Source: Terriglobia bacterium
GTDB lineage: Bacteria; Acidobacteriota; Terriglobia; Bryobacterales; Bryobacteraceae
DNA length: 44,734 nucleotides
Reading direction: 5' to 3'
Assembly (NCBI GenBank): GCA_010084195.1
Contig: RGPS01000022.1
Coordinates: 1 to 44,734, forward strand
A model generated the notes under the pieces. That model did no database searches and had not been told where the DNA came from. It worked only from the letters and a program-made list of their open reading frames with translations. Below are positions 27,030-35,401 of the stretch, in pieces (position 1 is the first letter of the stretch; every line of letters begins with the position of its first letter). The position numbers were made by a program, and so were the translations under genes.

Positions 27030-28190
27030 ATGAGTCAACACAACCGCAAACCGGTGCGCGTCCGCCGGGTCGACCAGGTCAACTCCGTCCACGAGATTTT
27101 TGAGCATTGCCTGCCTGCCTTTGGCGGCGCCATTCTGCGTCGTGTTTATACGATTCTGGACCGCGCGATAGAGCAGGGTTGCCCCATTACGCTGTCCATC
27201 GCAGGGCCCGTTACCGTCTCCGGGCAGCACCAGGCCTGGCTGATACCTCTGCTCGAAACCGGCTGGGTTGCGTACGTGAGCACTACGGACGCTGTTTGCT
27301 ATCACGATGGCCACCGCAGTCTCAATGCCCACACGAAGGACCCGATCTATGAAGTACCGATCTTTGGCGATGACGGGGCGTTGCGCGACGAGAAGGTCAT
27401 CCGCGTCACCGACATGGGCTTCGATGAGGAAGTTCTGCTGGATCAGGACAAGTTCCTCTCCGCCATGCTGCGACGTCCGGAATTCCAGAAGCGAATGACG
27501 GGCACCGAACTCCGCAACCGTTTGGGCGCATTCTATGGCGAGCAGGAAGTCCGCAATGGTGTGGAACCGGGCCTGCTCGCCACTTGCCACAAGCTGGGAA
27601 TTCCCATCTTTGTCGGCGCGCCTTCCGATGGCAGCGTCTTCCTGAATTCCATGAAGCTCTGGGCGATGAAGCAGGCCGGCCTCATCCCCGAGTATGAGTT
27701 TGATCTCGACCTGCATGCTGAAGTCTTCGAAGCCTGCGCCTATCATTACTGGGGCCTGTTTGAGAACGAGGCGAAGGCCATCGCCACCCTGATTCTGGGC
27801 GGCGGTGTACCCAAGAACTTCAACCTGCAGCCGGAACCCGCCCTGGGTCAGGTGCTGGGCCTGCCGGACGTTCGCGGCTTTGAGTTCGATGTCCAGATTA
27901 CGACCGCGCCGGTGACCGACGGTTCGCTGTCCTCGTGTCTGCCCGCTGAGGCCGTCACCTGGGGCAAGGTCGATAAAGATACCTATCTCCAGTCCACCGA
28001 GAGTCTGCCCGGCGATTATTCGATGATGATGCCCTTCATCGTGAAGGCTCTTCTTGAAAAACACGGTGGACGAGCCGCACCAAGGCTCTATGAACAGCGT
28101 GAACGCCTGGTGGAGAATCTGCGCCAGGCCGTGAAGGAAAACGGGGAGTGGCTGATGGAGTCTCTGGCTTATCCGATGGCCAAGAAGTGA
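27030..28190 (+). CDS. deoxyhypusine synthase-like protein
   Basis: A 386-residue member of the deoxyhypusine synthase family. Family features are ITLSIAGPVTVSGQHQ, IPIFVGAPSDGSVFLNSMK, LILGGGVPKNFNLQPEP and SCLPAEAVTWGKVD; the last carries a Lys (about 312) at the position of the enzyme's catalytic lysine. In bacteria no hypusine is made, and characterised homologues use spermidine or putrescine to make homospermidine or act in unknown polyamine steps. Use of NAD and an aminobutyl transfer is expected; product not certain. The downstream small membrane protein gene overlaps the stop by four bases. Confidence 0.85.
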   Translation: MSQHNRKPVRVRRVDQVNSVHEIFEHCLPAFGGAILRRVYTILDRAIEQGCPITLSIAGPVTVSGQHQAWLIPLLETGWVAYVSTTDAVCYHDGHRSLNAHTKDPIYEVPIFGDDGALRDEKVIRVTDMGFDEEVLLDQDKFLSAMLRRPEFQKRMTGTELRNRLGAFYGEQEVRNGVEPGLLATCHKLGIPIFVGAPSDGSVFLNSMKLWAMKQAGLIPEYEFDLDLHAEVFEACAYHYWGLFENEAKAIATLILGGGVPKNFNLQPEPALGQVLGLPDVRGFEFDVQITTAPVTDGSLSSCLPAEAVTWGKVDKDTYLQSTESLPGDYSMMMPFIVKALLEKHGGRAAPRLYEQRERLVENLRQAVKENGEWLMESLAYPMAKK

Positions 28191-28516
28191 GCAGAACCGC
28201 CCTCATCGCCCTGCTTGCCTTCTGCGCACTTCTGGAAGCCGGGGGCGACGCACTGATTCGCAAGGGGATTCTGGCGGGCACAGGAACGCGGATCGCGTTC
28301 TACGGGGCCGGAGCGGCAGTTCTGTTTTTCTACGGCTGGCTGGTGAATCGCACACCCTGGAACTTCGGTGAACTGCTGGGGCTGTATGTGGCCGTGTTCT
28401 TCGTCGTCGCGCAGATCCTGGCCGTCCTGGTATTCCGCGAAAAGGTCACTCCACCCATCCTGGCGGGTGGAGCTCTGATCGTCACCGGAGGCCTGGTGAT
28501 TACGTTCTGGCGCTGA
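28187..28516 (+). CDS. small multi-pass membrane protein (SMR/EamA-like)
   Basis: About 109 residues with four hydrophobic segments: RTALIALLAFCALLEAGGDA, RIAFYGAGAAVLFFYGWLV, LLGLYVAVFFVVAQILAVLV and PILAGGALIVTGGLVITFW. An early Glu (LLEAGGD) recalls the proton-coupled Glu14 of EmrE-type small multidrug-resistance proteins. It starts at GTG 28187, overlapping the deoxyhypusine-synthase-like gene, so the two are co-translated; a role in polyamine transport is conceivable but inferred. Converges with mqnC one base later. Confidence 0.75.
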   Translation: MSRTALIALLAFCALLEAGGDALIRKGILAGTGTRIAFYGAGAAVLFFYGWLVNRTPWNFGELLGLYVAVFFVVAQILAVLVFREKVTPPILAGGALIVTGGLVITFWR

Positions 28517-28517
28517 A

Positions 28518-29549
28518 TTAGTTCAGGAAGTACGTTCTGTACAACGTGTCGCGCTGCTTCGGAACAAAGCCCGCGTCGCGAATCAGGCGTCGCAGCTCTT
28601 CTTCCGTGGCACGATGGTGGGCACCCGCTGCCGAGACCACGTTTTCCTCGATCATGATGCTGCCCACGTCATTACCCCCAAAACGGAGGCCCACCTGGCA
28701 GGTCTTCAGGCCCGGTGTCACCCAGGAACTCTGGATGTTCAGGATGTTCTCCAGATAGATCCGGGAGATCGCCAGCGTCTTCAGGTATTCGACAGCGGTC
28801 GCTTCTTCCTTCACAAAGCGCCCCAGCGAGGTATTTTCGCGCTGGAATGACCACGGGATGAACGCAGTAAAGCCGCCCGTCTCTTCCTGAATCTGACGCA
28901 CGATATCGAAGTGGTTCATGCGCTGTTCCAGGGTTTCCCCACAACCGAACATCATGGTCGCGGTGGTCCTCATCCCGAGTTGATGAGCCGTCCGATGAAC
29001 GTCGATCCAGTCCTGCGTGCCGCACTTCAGCCGGCTGATGCGATAGCGGACCGCGTCATCCAGAATCTCAGCGCCGCCCCCTGGAATGGAGTCTAGCCCC
29101 GCGTCCCGCAGTCGGGCGATAGTGTCCCGCAGAGAGATCCCGCTCACTTCTGCAATATTCGTGATCTCGGGGGCCGAGAAGCAATGGCACCAAATATCGA
29201 ACTTCGCCTTAATGGCGCGCAGCAGATCTTCGTACCAGTCAATCTTCAGATCAGGGTGTAATCCGCCCTGGAACAGAAGCCCGGTCCCCCCGAGATCCAG
29301 CGTCTCCTGAATCTTGCCGAAGATGACTTCCCGGGGCAGGACGTACCCGTCTTTATGCCCCATGGGGCGGTAGAACGCACAGAAACTGCAATACTCCGTA
29401 CAAAAATTCGTGTAGTTGATATTGCGGTCGATGATGTAGCTGACAATGCCGTCAGGGTGAAGACGGCGGCGGATGGAGTCGGCTTCCATACCGAGCCCGA
29501 CAAGATCGTCGGACTGGAACATATCAATGGCTTCTGCTCGGGAGATCAT
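28518..29549 (-). CDS. mqnC: dehypoxanthine futalosine cyclase
   Basis: A 343-residue radical-SAM enzyme of the futalosine route to menaquinone, which turns dehypoxanthinyl futalosine into the cyclic form. The [4Fe-4S] motif C-x3-C-x2-C is CTEYCSFC (Cys50, Cys54, Cys57). Other hallmarks are DRNINYTNFC, GLLFQGGLHPDL, SIPGGGAEILDD and TTATMMFGCGETLEQRMNH. Length is normal. ATG at 29549 was chosen; TAAAAT lies 10 bases upstream, so the mRNA may be leaderless. Other mqn genes are not in the window. The next gene (YceI) is divergent. Confidence 0.94.
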   Translation of the reverse strand: MISRAEAIDMFQSDDLVGLGMEADSIRRRLHPDGIVSYIIDRNINYTNFCTEYCSFCAFYRPMGHKDGYVLPREVIFGKIQETLDLGGTGLLFQGGLHPDLKIDWYEDLLRAIKAKFDIWCHCFSAPEITNIAEVSGISLRDTIARLRDAGLDSIPGGGAEILDDAVRYRISRLKCGTQDWIDVHRTAHQLGMRTTATMMFGCGETLEQRMNHFDIVRQIQEETGGFTAFIPWSFQRENTSLGRFVKEEATAVEYLKTLAISRIYLENILNIQSSWVTPGLKTCQVGLRFGGNDVGSIMIEENVVSAAGAHHRATEEELRRLIRDAGFVPKQRDTLYRTYFLN

Positions 29550-29559
29550 GGCAACTCTT

Positions 29560-29565
29560 ATTTTA
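29560..29565 (-). promoter_or_regulatory. -10 box of mqnC
   Basis: TAAAAT on the minus strand ends 10 bases before the mqnC ATG. No convincing -35 is seen. The spacing suggests a leaderless transcript. Confidence 0.35.
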
Positions 29566-29623
29566 GCGTGAGGCTCGGGCATAAGCCCTGTAGCGTGGAA
29601 AATGGGAATAGAGGTGGAGGCCT

Positions 29624-30229
29624 GTGACATATATCGGCATGAGACGGGTCGTCACAGTATTCCTGACGCTGACTGGCATTGCGCTGGCCGCAACTTACGA
29701 AGTCCGACCGGAAAAGGACACCAGTTTTGCTCTCACGGTGGCCAAGACCGGACTTATGCGCGGCAAGAAGCATCTGTTTCTGTTCGAACGTTTCCAGGGC
29801 ACGCTCCAGTACGATTCGCAGCATCCCGAAACTGCCGGAATCCAGCTAACCATCGACTCGCGGAGCGCCCTGTGCAAGGATGCCTGGGTCAGCGCCAAAG
29901 ACCTCAGGAAGATCAGCCAGGTGGCCCTCGAAGACATGTTGGCGGCAACCCGGTACCCCACCATGACGTTCACCAGTTCAGAAATCAAAGCTCTGGGAGG
30001 TGATCGTTATGTCGCCCAGGGGATGCTGGTGATTCGTGGTATTTCGAAGCCTGTCGAAGTGAACGTTCAGCTCCGTTCGGCGAACCCGACGATGCTTTGG
30101 GTAGAGGGCAGCGCCACGATCAGGCTTTCCGACTATGGGCTGAAGCCACCTTCAGCGATTCTGGGTGCCATCGGCACAGAAGACGCTATGGCTCTCGATT
30201 TCCGCCTTGCTGCCTCACCCGTCAAGTGA
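29624..30229 (+). CDS. YceI-family periplasmic protein
   Basis: About 200 residues: signal peptide (RRVVTVFLTLTGIALAA) and a YceI lipocalin-like domain, with TYEVRPEKDTSFALTVAKTG, SALCKDAWVSAKDLRKISQ, YPTMTFTSSEIKALGG, MLVIRGISKPVEVNV and LSDYGLKPPSAILGAIGTED. The family binds isoprenoid or lipid-like molecules such as ubiquinone analogues in the periplasm. GTG at 29624 has GAGGTGG six bases upstream; ATG at 29639 (MRRVV) is an alternative start. It lies back to back with the menaquinone gene mqnC, a suggestive but unproven link. Confidence 0.85.
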   Translation: MTYIGMRRVVTVFLTLTGIALAATYEVRPEKDTSFALTVAKTGLMRGKKHLFLFERFQGTLQYDSQHPETAGIQLTIDSRSALCKDAWVSAKDLRKISQVALEDMLAATRYPTMTFTSSEIKALGGDRYVAQGMLVIRGISKPVEVNVQLRSANPTMLWVEGSATIRLSDYGLKPPSAILGAIGTEDAMALDFRLAASPVK

Positions 30230-30242
30230 CTTCCGTAGACCT

Positions 30243-30742
30243 ATGAAACTTACCCTCATTGCAATCGCCCTTTTGGCGTCAGTCCGCTCTTCCGCGCAGA
30301 ATCACGAACTCGCCTTCACGCTTGGCGGCACCGCCAATGACTTGAAGTCCGCGCTGAAGGTGGGAACCACCAGCGGCGGGTGACGGGCGCGCCTCTTCTG
30401 ACGCGCGATTTCGCCAGCCTGTATCTAACGCCGGGGATCCGCCTCAAACTCAACCCCAAAGGCCGGATCCAGCCCTTTGCCACACTCGGAGCCGGCTACG
30501 CCCTGTACGAGCAGAGCACGACAACCCTGAGCGGTGCGCTGAATTCCGCACCCCGGCATCTCAGTCGGGGAGCGTTCCAGTATGGCGGCGGACTGGACAT
30601 TCCGATCTTCAAATGGGTGAGCCTGCGGGGAGAGATTCGCGACTTCTATACCGGCCTGCCGGCACTCAACGTGAACACGATACGCGGAGGGACACACAAC
30701 GTGATCGTCAGCGGCGGCTTTGTCCTGAAGTTCGGGAAGTAG
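30243..30742 (+). pseudogene. broken outer-membrane beta-barrel protein gene
   Basis: The first frame has a signal peptide and barrel start (MKLTLIAIALLASVRSSAQ, then ELAFTLGG) and stops at 30381-30383. A second frame, open from GTG at 30380 to 30742, encodes the rest: ASLYLTPGIRLKLNPKGRIQ, ATLGAGYALYEQSTTTLSGA, RGEIRDFYTGLPALNV and a closing strand IVSGGFVLKFG. Together they make one small acidobacterial outer-membrane barrel of the OprF/OmpW-like style, but about 50-60 residues expected between the parts are missing and the frame changes. An internal deletion with frameshift is the simplest reading. The second piece lacks a signal peptide. Confidence 0.7.
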
Positions 30743-30766
30743 TTCAGGGAGCTAACAGGAATAAAA

Positions 30767-30856
30767 TGGCGGTGAGGGTGAGATTCGAACTCACGGAACC
30801 CGTGAAGGTTCAACGGTTTTCGAGACCGCCGCATTCGACCACTCTGCCACCTCACC
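30767..30856 (-). tRNA. tRNA-Ser(CGA)
   Basis: Minus-strand cloverleaf with acceptor GGTGAGG/CCTCACC, discriminator G and an encoded CCA (30769-30767). The anticodon stem is GCGGT/ACCGT with loop CTCGAAA, giving anticodon CGA. A long variable arm and the T arm GTGAG-TTCGAAT-CTCAC are present, as expected for a serine tRNA of about 87 nt plus CCA. Confidence 0.93.
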
Positions 30857-30925
30857 GCGCGGGTTAGATTTCATTTTCCCACACACCCTGCAGTCTTGTC
30901 ACTGCGTCCCTTATCCTTGTATTTC

Positions 30926-32491
30926 ATGCCACTAACCCCTTCCGCCCCTGGCGCTTCCGGCAGGCTTGCCGAACTTCGCCGCCGTCATCAGGCCGCTGAA
31001 GACGGCGGTGGTCCCGACCGCCGCGAGCGCCAACACAAAGAAGGCACGCTCTCCGCCCGCGAACGCATCGACCTCCTCCTCGACGAAGACACCTTCGAGG
31101 AACTCGACAAACTCGTCCAGCACCGTTGCCGCGACTTCGGCATGGAATCACAAGTCACCCCAGGCGACGGCTTTATCACCGGCTATGGCCGCATCCATGG
31201 TCGTCTCATCTACGTCTTCGCCCAGGATTTCACCGTCTTCGGCGGCTCGCTTTCAGAAACCAACGCCCGCAAGATCTGCAAGGTAATGGACCTCGCCGTC
31301 AAGACCGGCGCGCCCATCATCGGGCTGAATGACTCAGGCGGAGCGCGCATCCAGGAGGGCGTGGTGTCACTCGGCGGCTATGCCGATATCTTTCTGCGGA
31401 ACACTCTCGCCAGCGGCGTGGTGCCGCAAATCTCGGCCATCATGGGGCCTTGTGCGGGCGGCGCGGTCTATTCACCCGCCATTACCGACTTCACATTTAT
31501 GGTGGCGAAAACCAGCTACATGTTTGTCACCGGACCCGATGTCATCAAGACCGTAACCCATGAAGATGTCACCAAAGAGGAATTGGGCGGCTCCATGACT
31601 CACAATTCGGTCAGCGGTGTGGGCCACTTCATCGCCACGGACGATGGCGATTGTGTCCGCATGATCCGCGAACTGCTCACCTACCTGCCCCAGAACAACC
31701 GCGATGACGTACCGCGGAAAGCGACCGCGGATCCAATCGACCGAGCGGATATTGAGCTTGACACCATCGTCCCCGCAGAATCAAATCAACCATACGACAT
31801 CAAGGACGTCATCCACCGCATCGTGGATGACGCAGAATTCTTTGAAGTCCACGAGCATTACGCCCGGAACATCGTTGTCGGCTTTGCGCGGCTCGATGGC
31901 AGGTCGGTTGGAATCGTCGCCAACCAGCCAGCCTTCCTTGCCGGCTGCCTCGACATCAACTCATCCGTGAAAGCGGCGCGCTTCGTGCGTTTTTGTGATG
32001 CCTTCAATATCCCGATTATCACGTTCGAAGATGTTCCCGGCTTCCTGCCCGGTACCGAACAGGAATTCGGCGGAATCATCCGCCACGGTGCCAAACTCCT
32101 CTACGCCTATGCCGAAGCCACCGTCCCCAAGATCACCGTCATCACGCGGAAAGCCTACGGCGGTGCCTACTGCGTAATGGGCTCCAAGCACATCCGAACC
32201 GACATTAACCTGGCCTGGCCCAGCGCCGAAATTGCCGTCATGGGCGCCGAAGGTGCTGTGAATATCATCTTCCGCCGCGAACTGTCGGGCGCAGGCCCCG
32301 AAGCTCGGGCAGCGAAGATCGCCGAATTTAACGAGCGTTTCGCCAGCCCCTTCATCGCCGCAGAACATGGCTACATCGACGATGTGATCGAGCCCCGCGA
32401 CACGCGGAAGCATCTCATCCGCGCCCTGCGCATGCTCGAAAACAAGGTAGACACCATGCCGCGCCGGAAGCACGGTAACATCCCGCTGTAA
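30926..32491 (+). CDS. acyl-CoA carboxylase carboxyltransferase subunit (PccB-like)
   Basis: A 521-residue biotin-dependent carboxyltransferase of the propionyl/acetyl-CoA type. Crotonase-like halves are both present: [60 protein letters not shown], then [40 protein letters not shown] and [20 protein letters not shown]. These form the CoA and carboxybiotin oxyanion sites. It transfers CO2 from carboxybiotin to propionyl-CoA (or acetyl-CoA). ATG at 30926 chosen as start. The biotin carboxylase/carrier subunit is not in the window. Converges on the PQQ dehydrogenase gene three bases after its stop. Confidence 0.93.
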   Translation: MPLTPSAPGASGRLAELRRRHQAAEDGGGPDRRERQHKEGTLSARERIDLLLDEDTFEELDKLVQHRCRDFGMESQVTPGDGFITGYGRIHGRLIYVFAQDFTVFGGSLSETNARKICKVMDLAVKTGAPIIGLNDSGGARIQEGVVSLGGYADIFLRNTLASGVVPQISAIMGPCAGGAVYSPAITDFTFMVAKTSYMFVTGPDVIKTVTHEDVTKEELGGSMTHNSVSGVGHFIATDDGDCVRMIRELLTYLPQNNRDDVPRKATADPIDRADIELDTIVPAESNQPYDIKDVIHRIVDDAEFFEVHEHYARNIVVGFARLDGRSVGIVANQPAFLAGCLDINSSVKAARFVRFCDAFNIPIITFEDVPGFLPGTEQEFGGIIRHGAKLLYAYAEATVPKITVITRKAYGGAYCVMGSKHIRTDINLAWPSAEIAVMGAEGAVNIIFRRELSGAGPEARAAKIAEFNERFASPFIAAEHGYIDDVIEPRDTRKHLIRALRMLENKVDTMPRRKHGNIPL

Positions 32492-32494
32492 GGG

Positions 32495-34042
32495 CTACTG
32501 TTTCTCGGGCAAAGCCCACGAGTAAAGAACGCCGCCAATGCCGGTCACCACATGCTGACGGCCATCCAGCATAAACGTGACGGGCTGACTCTGCATGGTG
32601 GCACCCGCCCCGGCATGCCACAAGGTCTTCCCATCGCTGGTACGCAGCGCCAGAACGTTACCCTGCGCGTCTCCTGTGAAGATGACTCCGCCTTCCGTCG
32701 TCAGCACACCCGCTCCCGCTCCGGTGGGGCCCAAATCATGGGTCCACCCAGCTTTGCCGGTCTGGTAGTCAATCGCCTGAAGCACGCCCGTGCCCCAAAC
32801 ACTGTAGTCCGCACCAGCCCAGCCAAAAGCACCGTCGGCCGGTTTGTTGAAGTAGATGGCGTAACTCGGGTGAGTGCTCACAATGAACAGTCCCGTCTTC
32901 GGGTCAAAACTAGGAGAGCGATAATTCGTCAGGCCCGCTTCGTCCGGTGCAATGATCCGACCATCCGGGGCCGGTTCCTTCTTCGGATTGGGGATCGGTT
33001 GCCCTTTCTTATCCACACCGAGAGACCAGTTCACAGGGCCGAAGGTGCTGGTGAGCAGGTTTTCTCCGGTCAGACGGTCCAGTACAAAGAAGTAACCATT
33101 GCGGGACGCCTGCATCAGCATCTTGCGGGGCTTGCCCTTAAAATCAGCATCCACAAGCACCGGAATTTCAACGGCATCCCAGTCATGCGTATCGTGCGGA
33201 GACGGCTGGAAGGCCCACTTCATTTTGCCGGTCTCGGGATCGAGGGCCACGATGCTGCCCGTGTGGAGGTTATCGCCGGGGCGCGCCGGACCATTCAGCA
33301 CCGGCGTCGGATTCCCGGTACCCCAGTAGAGCAGTTTGGCTTCCGGGTCATAAGTGCCGGTCATCCACGTCATGCCCCCGGTGGTTGCCCCAGGAGTCCC
33401 GGCGGGAGGCGTACTGTCCCAACGCCACTGCGTCTTGCCGGTTTCCGGATCAATCGACTTCAGGAAGCCCGTGAGGTTGTCGAAGTCGCCCGAAACACCG
33501 ACCAGGACATGATTGCCCACAATCAGCGGCGAAAGTGTGCTCCAGTAACCGCGGTTCGCATCCGCGATGGCTACGTTCCAGCGCACTGTGCCGTCTTTGG
33601 AGTTCAGGCAAACCAGGTGCGCATCCGGGGAGACAAAAAACAACCAGTCCTTGTACATGGACACGCCACGCGAGCCGATGTGAAAGCCCTTGTTGGCCGG
33701 GTACTGATACTTCCAGATCTGCCGACCCGAGCGGGCATCCACGGCATAAACCACATCCGGAACACTGAAATAGATCACGCCATCAACTACGAGCGGGGAA
33801 GCTTTGATCTGCGTAGCCGCGCCCGTCTGGAAGGCCCAGGCCAGCGACAGGCCACCGACATTGGTGGCGTTAATCTGAGTGAGCGGGCTGTGACGGCGGC
33901 CCGAATAATCGCCATGGTACGCTGGCCAGGAATCGGCTGGAGGCTTCAGCAGCATCTCCGGGGTGATGCCCTGCCCGAACAGGGCTCCGGCGAGCACAGC
34001 GGCCACTGCAAACGGTCTGGTTACGGAATTAAGGAAGCTCAT
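32495..34042 (-). CDS. PQQ-dependent dehydrogenase (quinoprotein), periplasmic
   Basis: A 515-residue quinoprotein with a signal peptide (VTRPFAVAAVLAGALFGQG) and repeated tryptophan-docking strands (WKYQYP, VRWNVAI, TQWRWDS, KMKWAFQP, AGWTHDLG, TLWHAGAG) of an eight-bladed propeller. HDTHDWDAVE (about residues 283-292) holds the catalytic Asp; the second Asp of D-W-D is the residue that marks lanthanide-using members of the methanol/alcohol dehydrogenase family. It would oxidise an alcohol or aldose in the periplasm. The dihaem cytochrome c encoded 21 bases upstream is the likely electron acceptor. Shorter than methanol dehydrogenase, no C-terminal haem domain. Confidence 0.88.
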   Translation of the reverse strand: MSFLNSVTRPFAVAAVLAGALFGQGITPEMLLKPPADSWPAYHGDYSGRRHSPLTQINATNVGGLSLAWAFQTGAATQIKASPLVVDGVIYFSVPDVVYAVDARSGRQIWKYQYPANKGFHIGSRGVSMYKDWLFFVSPDAHLVCLNSKDGTVRWNVAIADANRGYWSTLSPLIVGNHVLVGVSGDFDNLTGFLKSIDPETGKTQWRWDSTPPAGTPGATTGGMTWMTGTYDPEAKLLYWGTGNPTPVLNGPARPGDNLHTGSIVALDPETGKMKWAFQPSPHDTHDWDAVEIPVLVDADFKGKPRKMLMQASRNGYFFVLDRLTGENLLTSTFGPVNWSLGVDKKGQPIPNPKKEPAPDGRIIAPDEAGLTNYRSPSFDPKTGLFIVSTHPSYAIYFNKPADGAFGWAGADYSVWGTGVLQAIDYQTGKAGWTHDLGPTGAGAGVLTTEGGVIFTGDAQGNVLALRTSDGKTLWHAGAGATMQSQPVTFMLDGRQHVVTGIGGVLYSWALPEKQ

Positions 34043-34063
34043 GGATGTGGTCTCGTGTCTCGT

Positions 34064-34867
34064 TTACTGCAGTGACAGCAGGTAGGTCATCAGGTCGTGC
34101 AGGTCGTCGTCGCTGTATTTGGGTAACAGTTCCACGTGAGCTTCAGCAGGAGCGTCCACTTTGATTTTCACTTTCGATGTCGAAAAGGACCGGAAGCGTC
34201 CGGTCGGGTCTTTCAGCGCCACCGTGAACTCATCCTGGAATACCCGGTCGCCGGTGATGGCTTCCCCTGTCGCCGGCGTCACGGTTAATTTCACCTTCGC
34301 ACCGCGCGGATACAAGGTCCGCTGCATCAACTGGAGTCCCGCGTATTTCTTCGCGATTCCTGCCAGATCCCCGGTCACCGAATGGCACTTCGAGCAGGTA
34401 CCAGCCCCGTTAAAGTAGGCCTTGCCCTTTGCCACATCGCCGGTCTTCAGATCGGCCGTTTCCACACCCTTACGACCACCCGTCTGCGACTCCGCAATCC
34501 TCTTCTGGTCGTGGATGAAGGCCACCAGGGCTGCCAACTCCGACTCAGCCACCGCAAACTTCGGCATAATGCCCTGGCCATTGCGAATCACGGGCCCTAT
34601 CTTCGAGCCGTCCACATCGTCTGCGACCAGTTTCGACCGAGTCAGGTCAGGCCCGGACTCGCCGCCACCCGTATCTTTGCCGTGGCAAAAGGCGCAATTC
34701 TGAAGAAACGCCGACTGCCCGGCACTCAGCACGGCGGCGGAGTACTGCTTCGCCGGCGCAACAGACTTCGGCACCGGAATATCAGCCTGAGCAGCGACGA
34801 AGGGAGCCGCAGGCACCAGTGCCAGGGCGAGACACCCGAGGCGGAGGAAAACGCTGGAATATGACAT
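34064..34867 (-). CDS. secreted dihaem cytochrome c
   Basis: A 267-residue exported protein with signal peptide (LGCLALALVPAAPFVAAQ) and two haem-binding C-x2-C-H sites: CAFCH at Cys58 and CSKCH at Cys158. Methionine ligand candidates are in GIMPKFAVAE and the downstream region. The C-terminal third is a beta-rich segment (VKLTVTPATGEAITGDRVFQ) of a kind found in PQQ-dehydrogenase partners of acidobacteria. It should carry electrons from the adjacent quinoprotein to the respiratory chain. The two genes are 21 bases apart in one operon; the lasso B2 gene lies 37 bases upstream on the same strand. Confidence 0.9.
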   Translation of the reverse strand: MSYSSVFLRLGCLALALVPAAPFVAAQADIPVPKSVAPAKQYSAAVLSAGQSAFLQNCAFCHGKDTGGGESGPDLTRSKLVADDVDGSKIGPVIRNGQGIMPKFAVAESELAALVAFIHDQKRIAESQTGGRKGVETADLKTGDVAKGKAYFNGAGTCSKCHSVTGDLAGIAKKYAGLQLMQRTLYPRGAKVKLTVTPATGEAITGDRVFQDEFTVALKDPTGRFRSFSTSKVKIKVDAPAEAHVELLPKYSDDDLHDLMTYLLSLQ

Positions 34868-34904
34868 GGGATCGCTCCCAGATTATCACCGTCGCCCTAC
34901 TTAA

Positions 34905-35369
34905 CTATTTCGGAGGGAAATCCAGAGCGGCCGCACCGTCGAATACAGTGTACGTTGCCACCTGTTCGGGCGATTCGTTGATCGGTGACCGCTGGTACTC
35001 AAGCCAGGCATGCCCTTCGGGAAGCTCACCTTGCTTGCGGATTCCGATTCTAAGGTCGGTTGGGATTCCTTGCCTCTGCAATATGGCTTGAAGGACAAGG
35101 GAACGGATCAGGCATGTCCCCCCCACGCCAAGGGATGCTTTAACCACTTGCTGCACCCTGACGGCCTGCCTGAGCACACCCGATGGCTCGCCCTCCTGCG
35201 ACTTGTATACCCGACCTGATGACCAGGCACTCAACAGTGCGCTTGTTCTGGCCACGCCCAGCAAAGCCACCCCCCAGCGCACCCCTGGTGGAAGTATGAT
35301 GGCTTGCAATGCCATCCTGCGCTTGCAGGGGTCCATTCGCCAAAAGGTCCGTATTTTTCGGAAGTTCAT
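34905..35369 (-). CDS. lasso peptide biosynthesis B2 protein (leader peptidase)
   Basis: A transglutaminase-like cysteine protease of about 154 residues that cuts the leader from a lasso precursor in the cytoplasm. The signature is GGTCLIRSLVLQAILQRQGI with catalytic Cys86, then LPEGHAWLEYQ with His120; the third residue of the triad is not clear but should lie about 12 residues later. ATG at 35369 gives the usual N-terminal helix; ATG at 35336 is an alternative; a longer in-frame extension overlaps the divergent gene. It is separated from precursor, cyclase and kinase by 2.5 kb. The PqqD-like B1 protein normally needed for leader binding is missing nearby. Confidence 0.88.
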   Translation of the reverse strand: MNFRKIRTFWRMDPCKRRMALQAIILPPGVRWGVALLGVARTSALLSAWSSGRVYKSQEGEPSGVLRQAVRVQQVVKASLGVGGTCLIRSLVLQAILQRQGIPTDLRIGIRKQGELPEGHAWLEYQRSPINESPEQVATYTVFDGAAALDFPPK

Positions 35370-35401
35370 GATCACGGAGTGCTTCTGTCCTGATTGTAGC
35401 G

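Noticed and set aside
26883..28064. 393-codon minus-strand frame opposite the deoxyhypusine-synthase-like gene
   Set aside because: Shadow; no recognisable protein features.
30896..30925. Upstream in-frame start for the carboxyltransferase
   Set aside because: Adds residues that look like non-coding sequence between the tRNA and the gene; ATG at 30926 fits the family start better.
32552..34075. 507-codon plus-strand frame opposite the PQQ dehydrogenase
   Set aside because: It is the antisense shadow of a clear quinoprotein gene; its composition (Arg, His, Gly rich) shows no domain.
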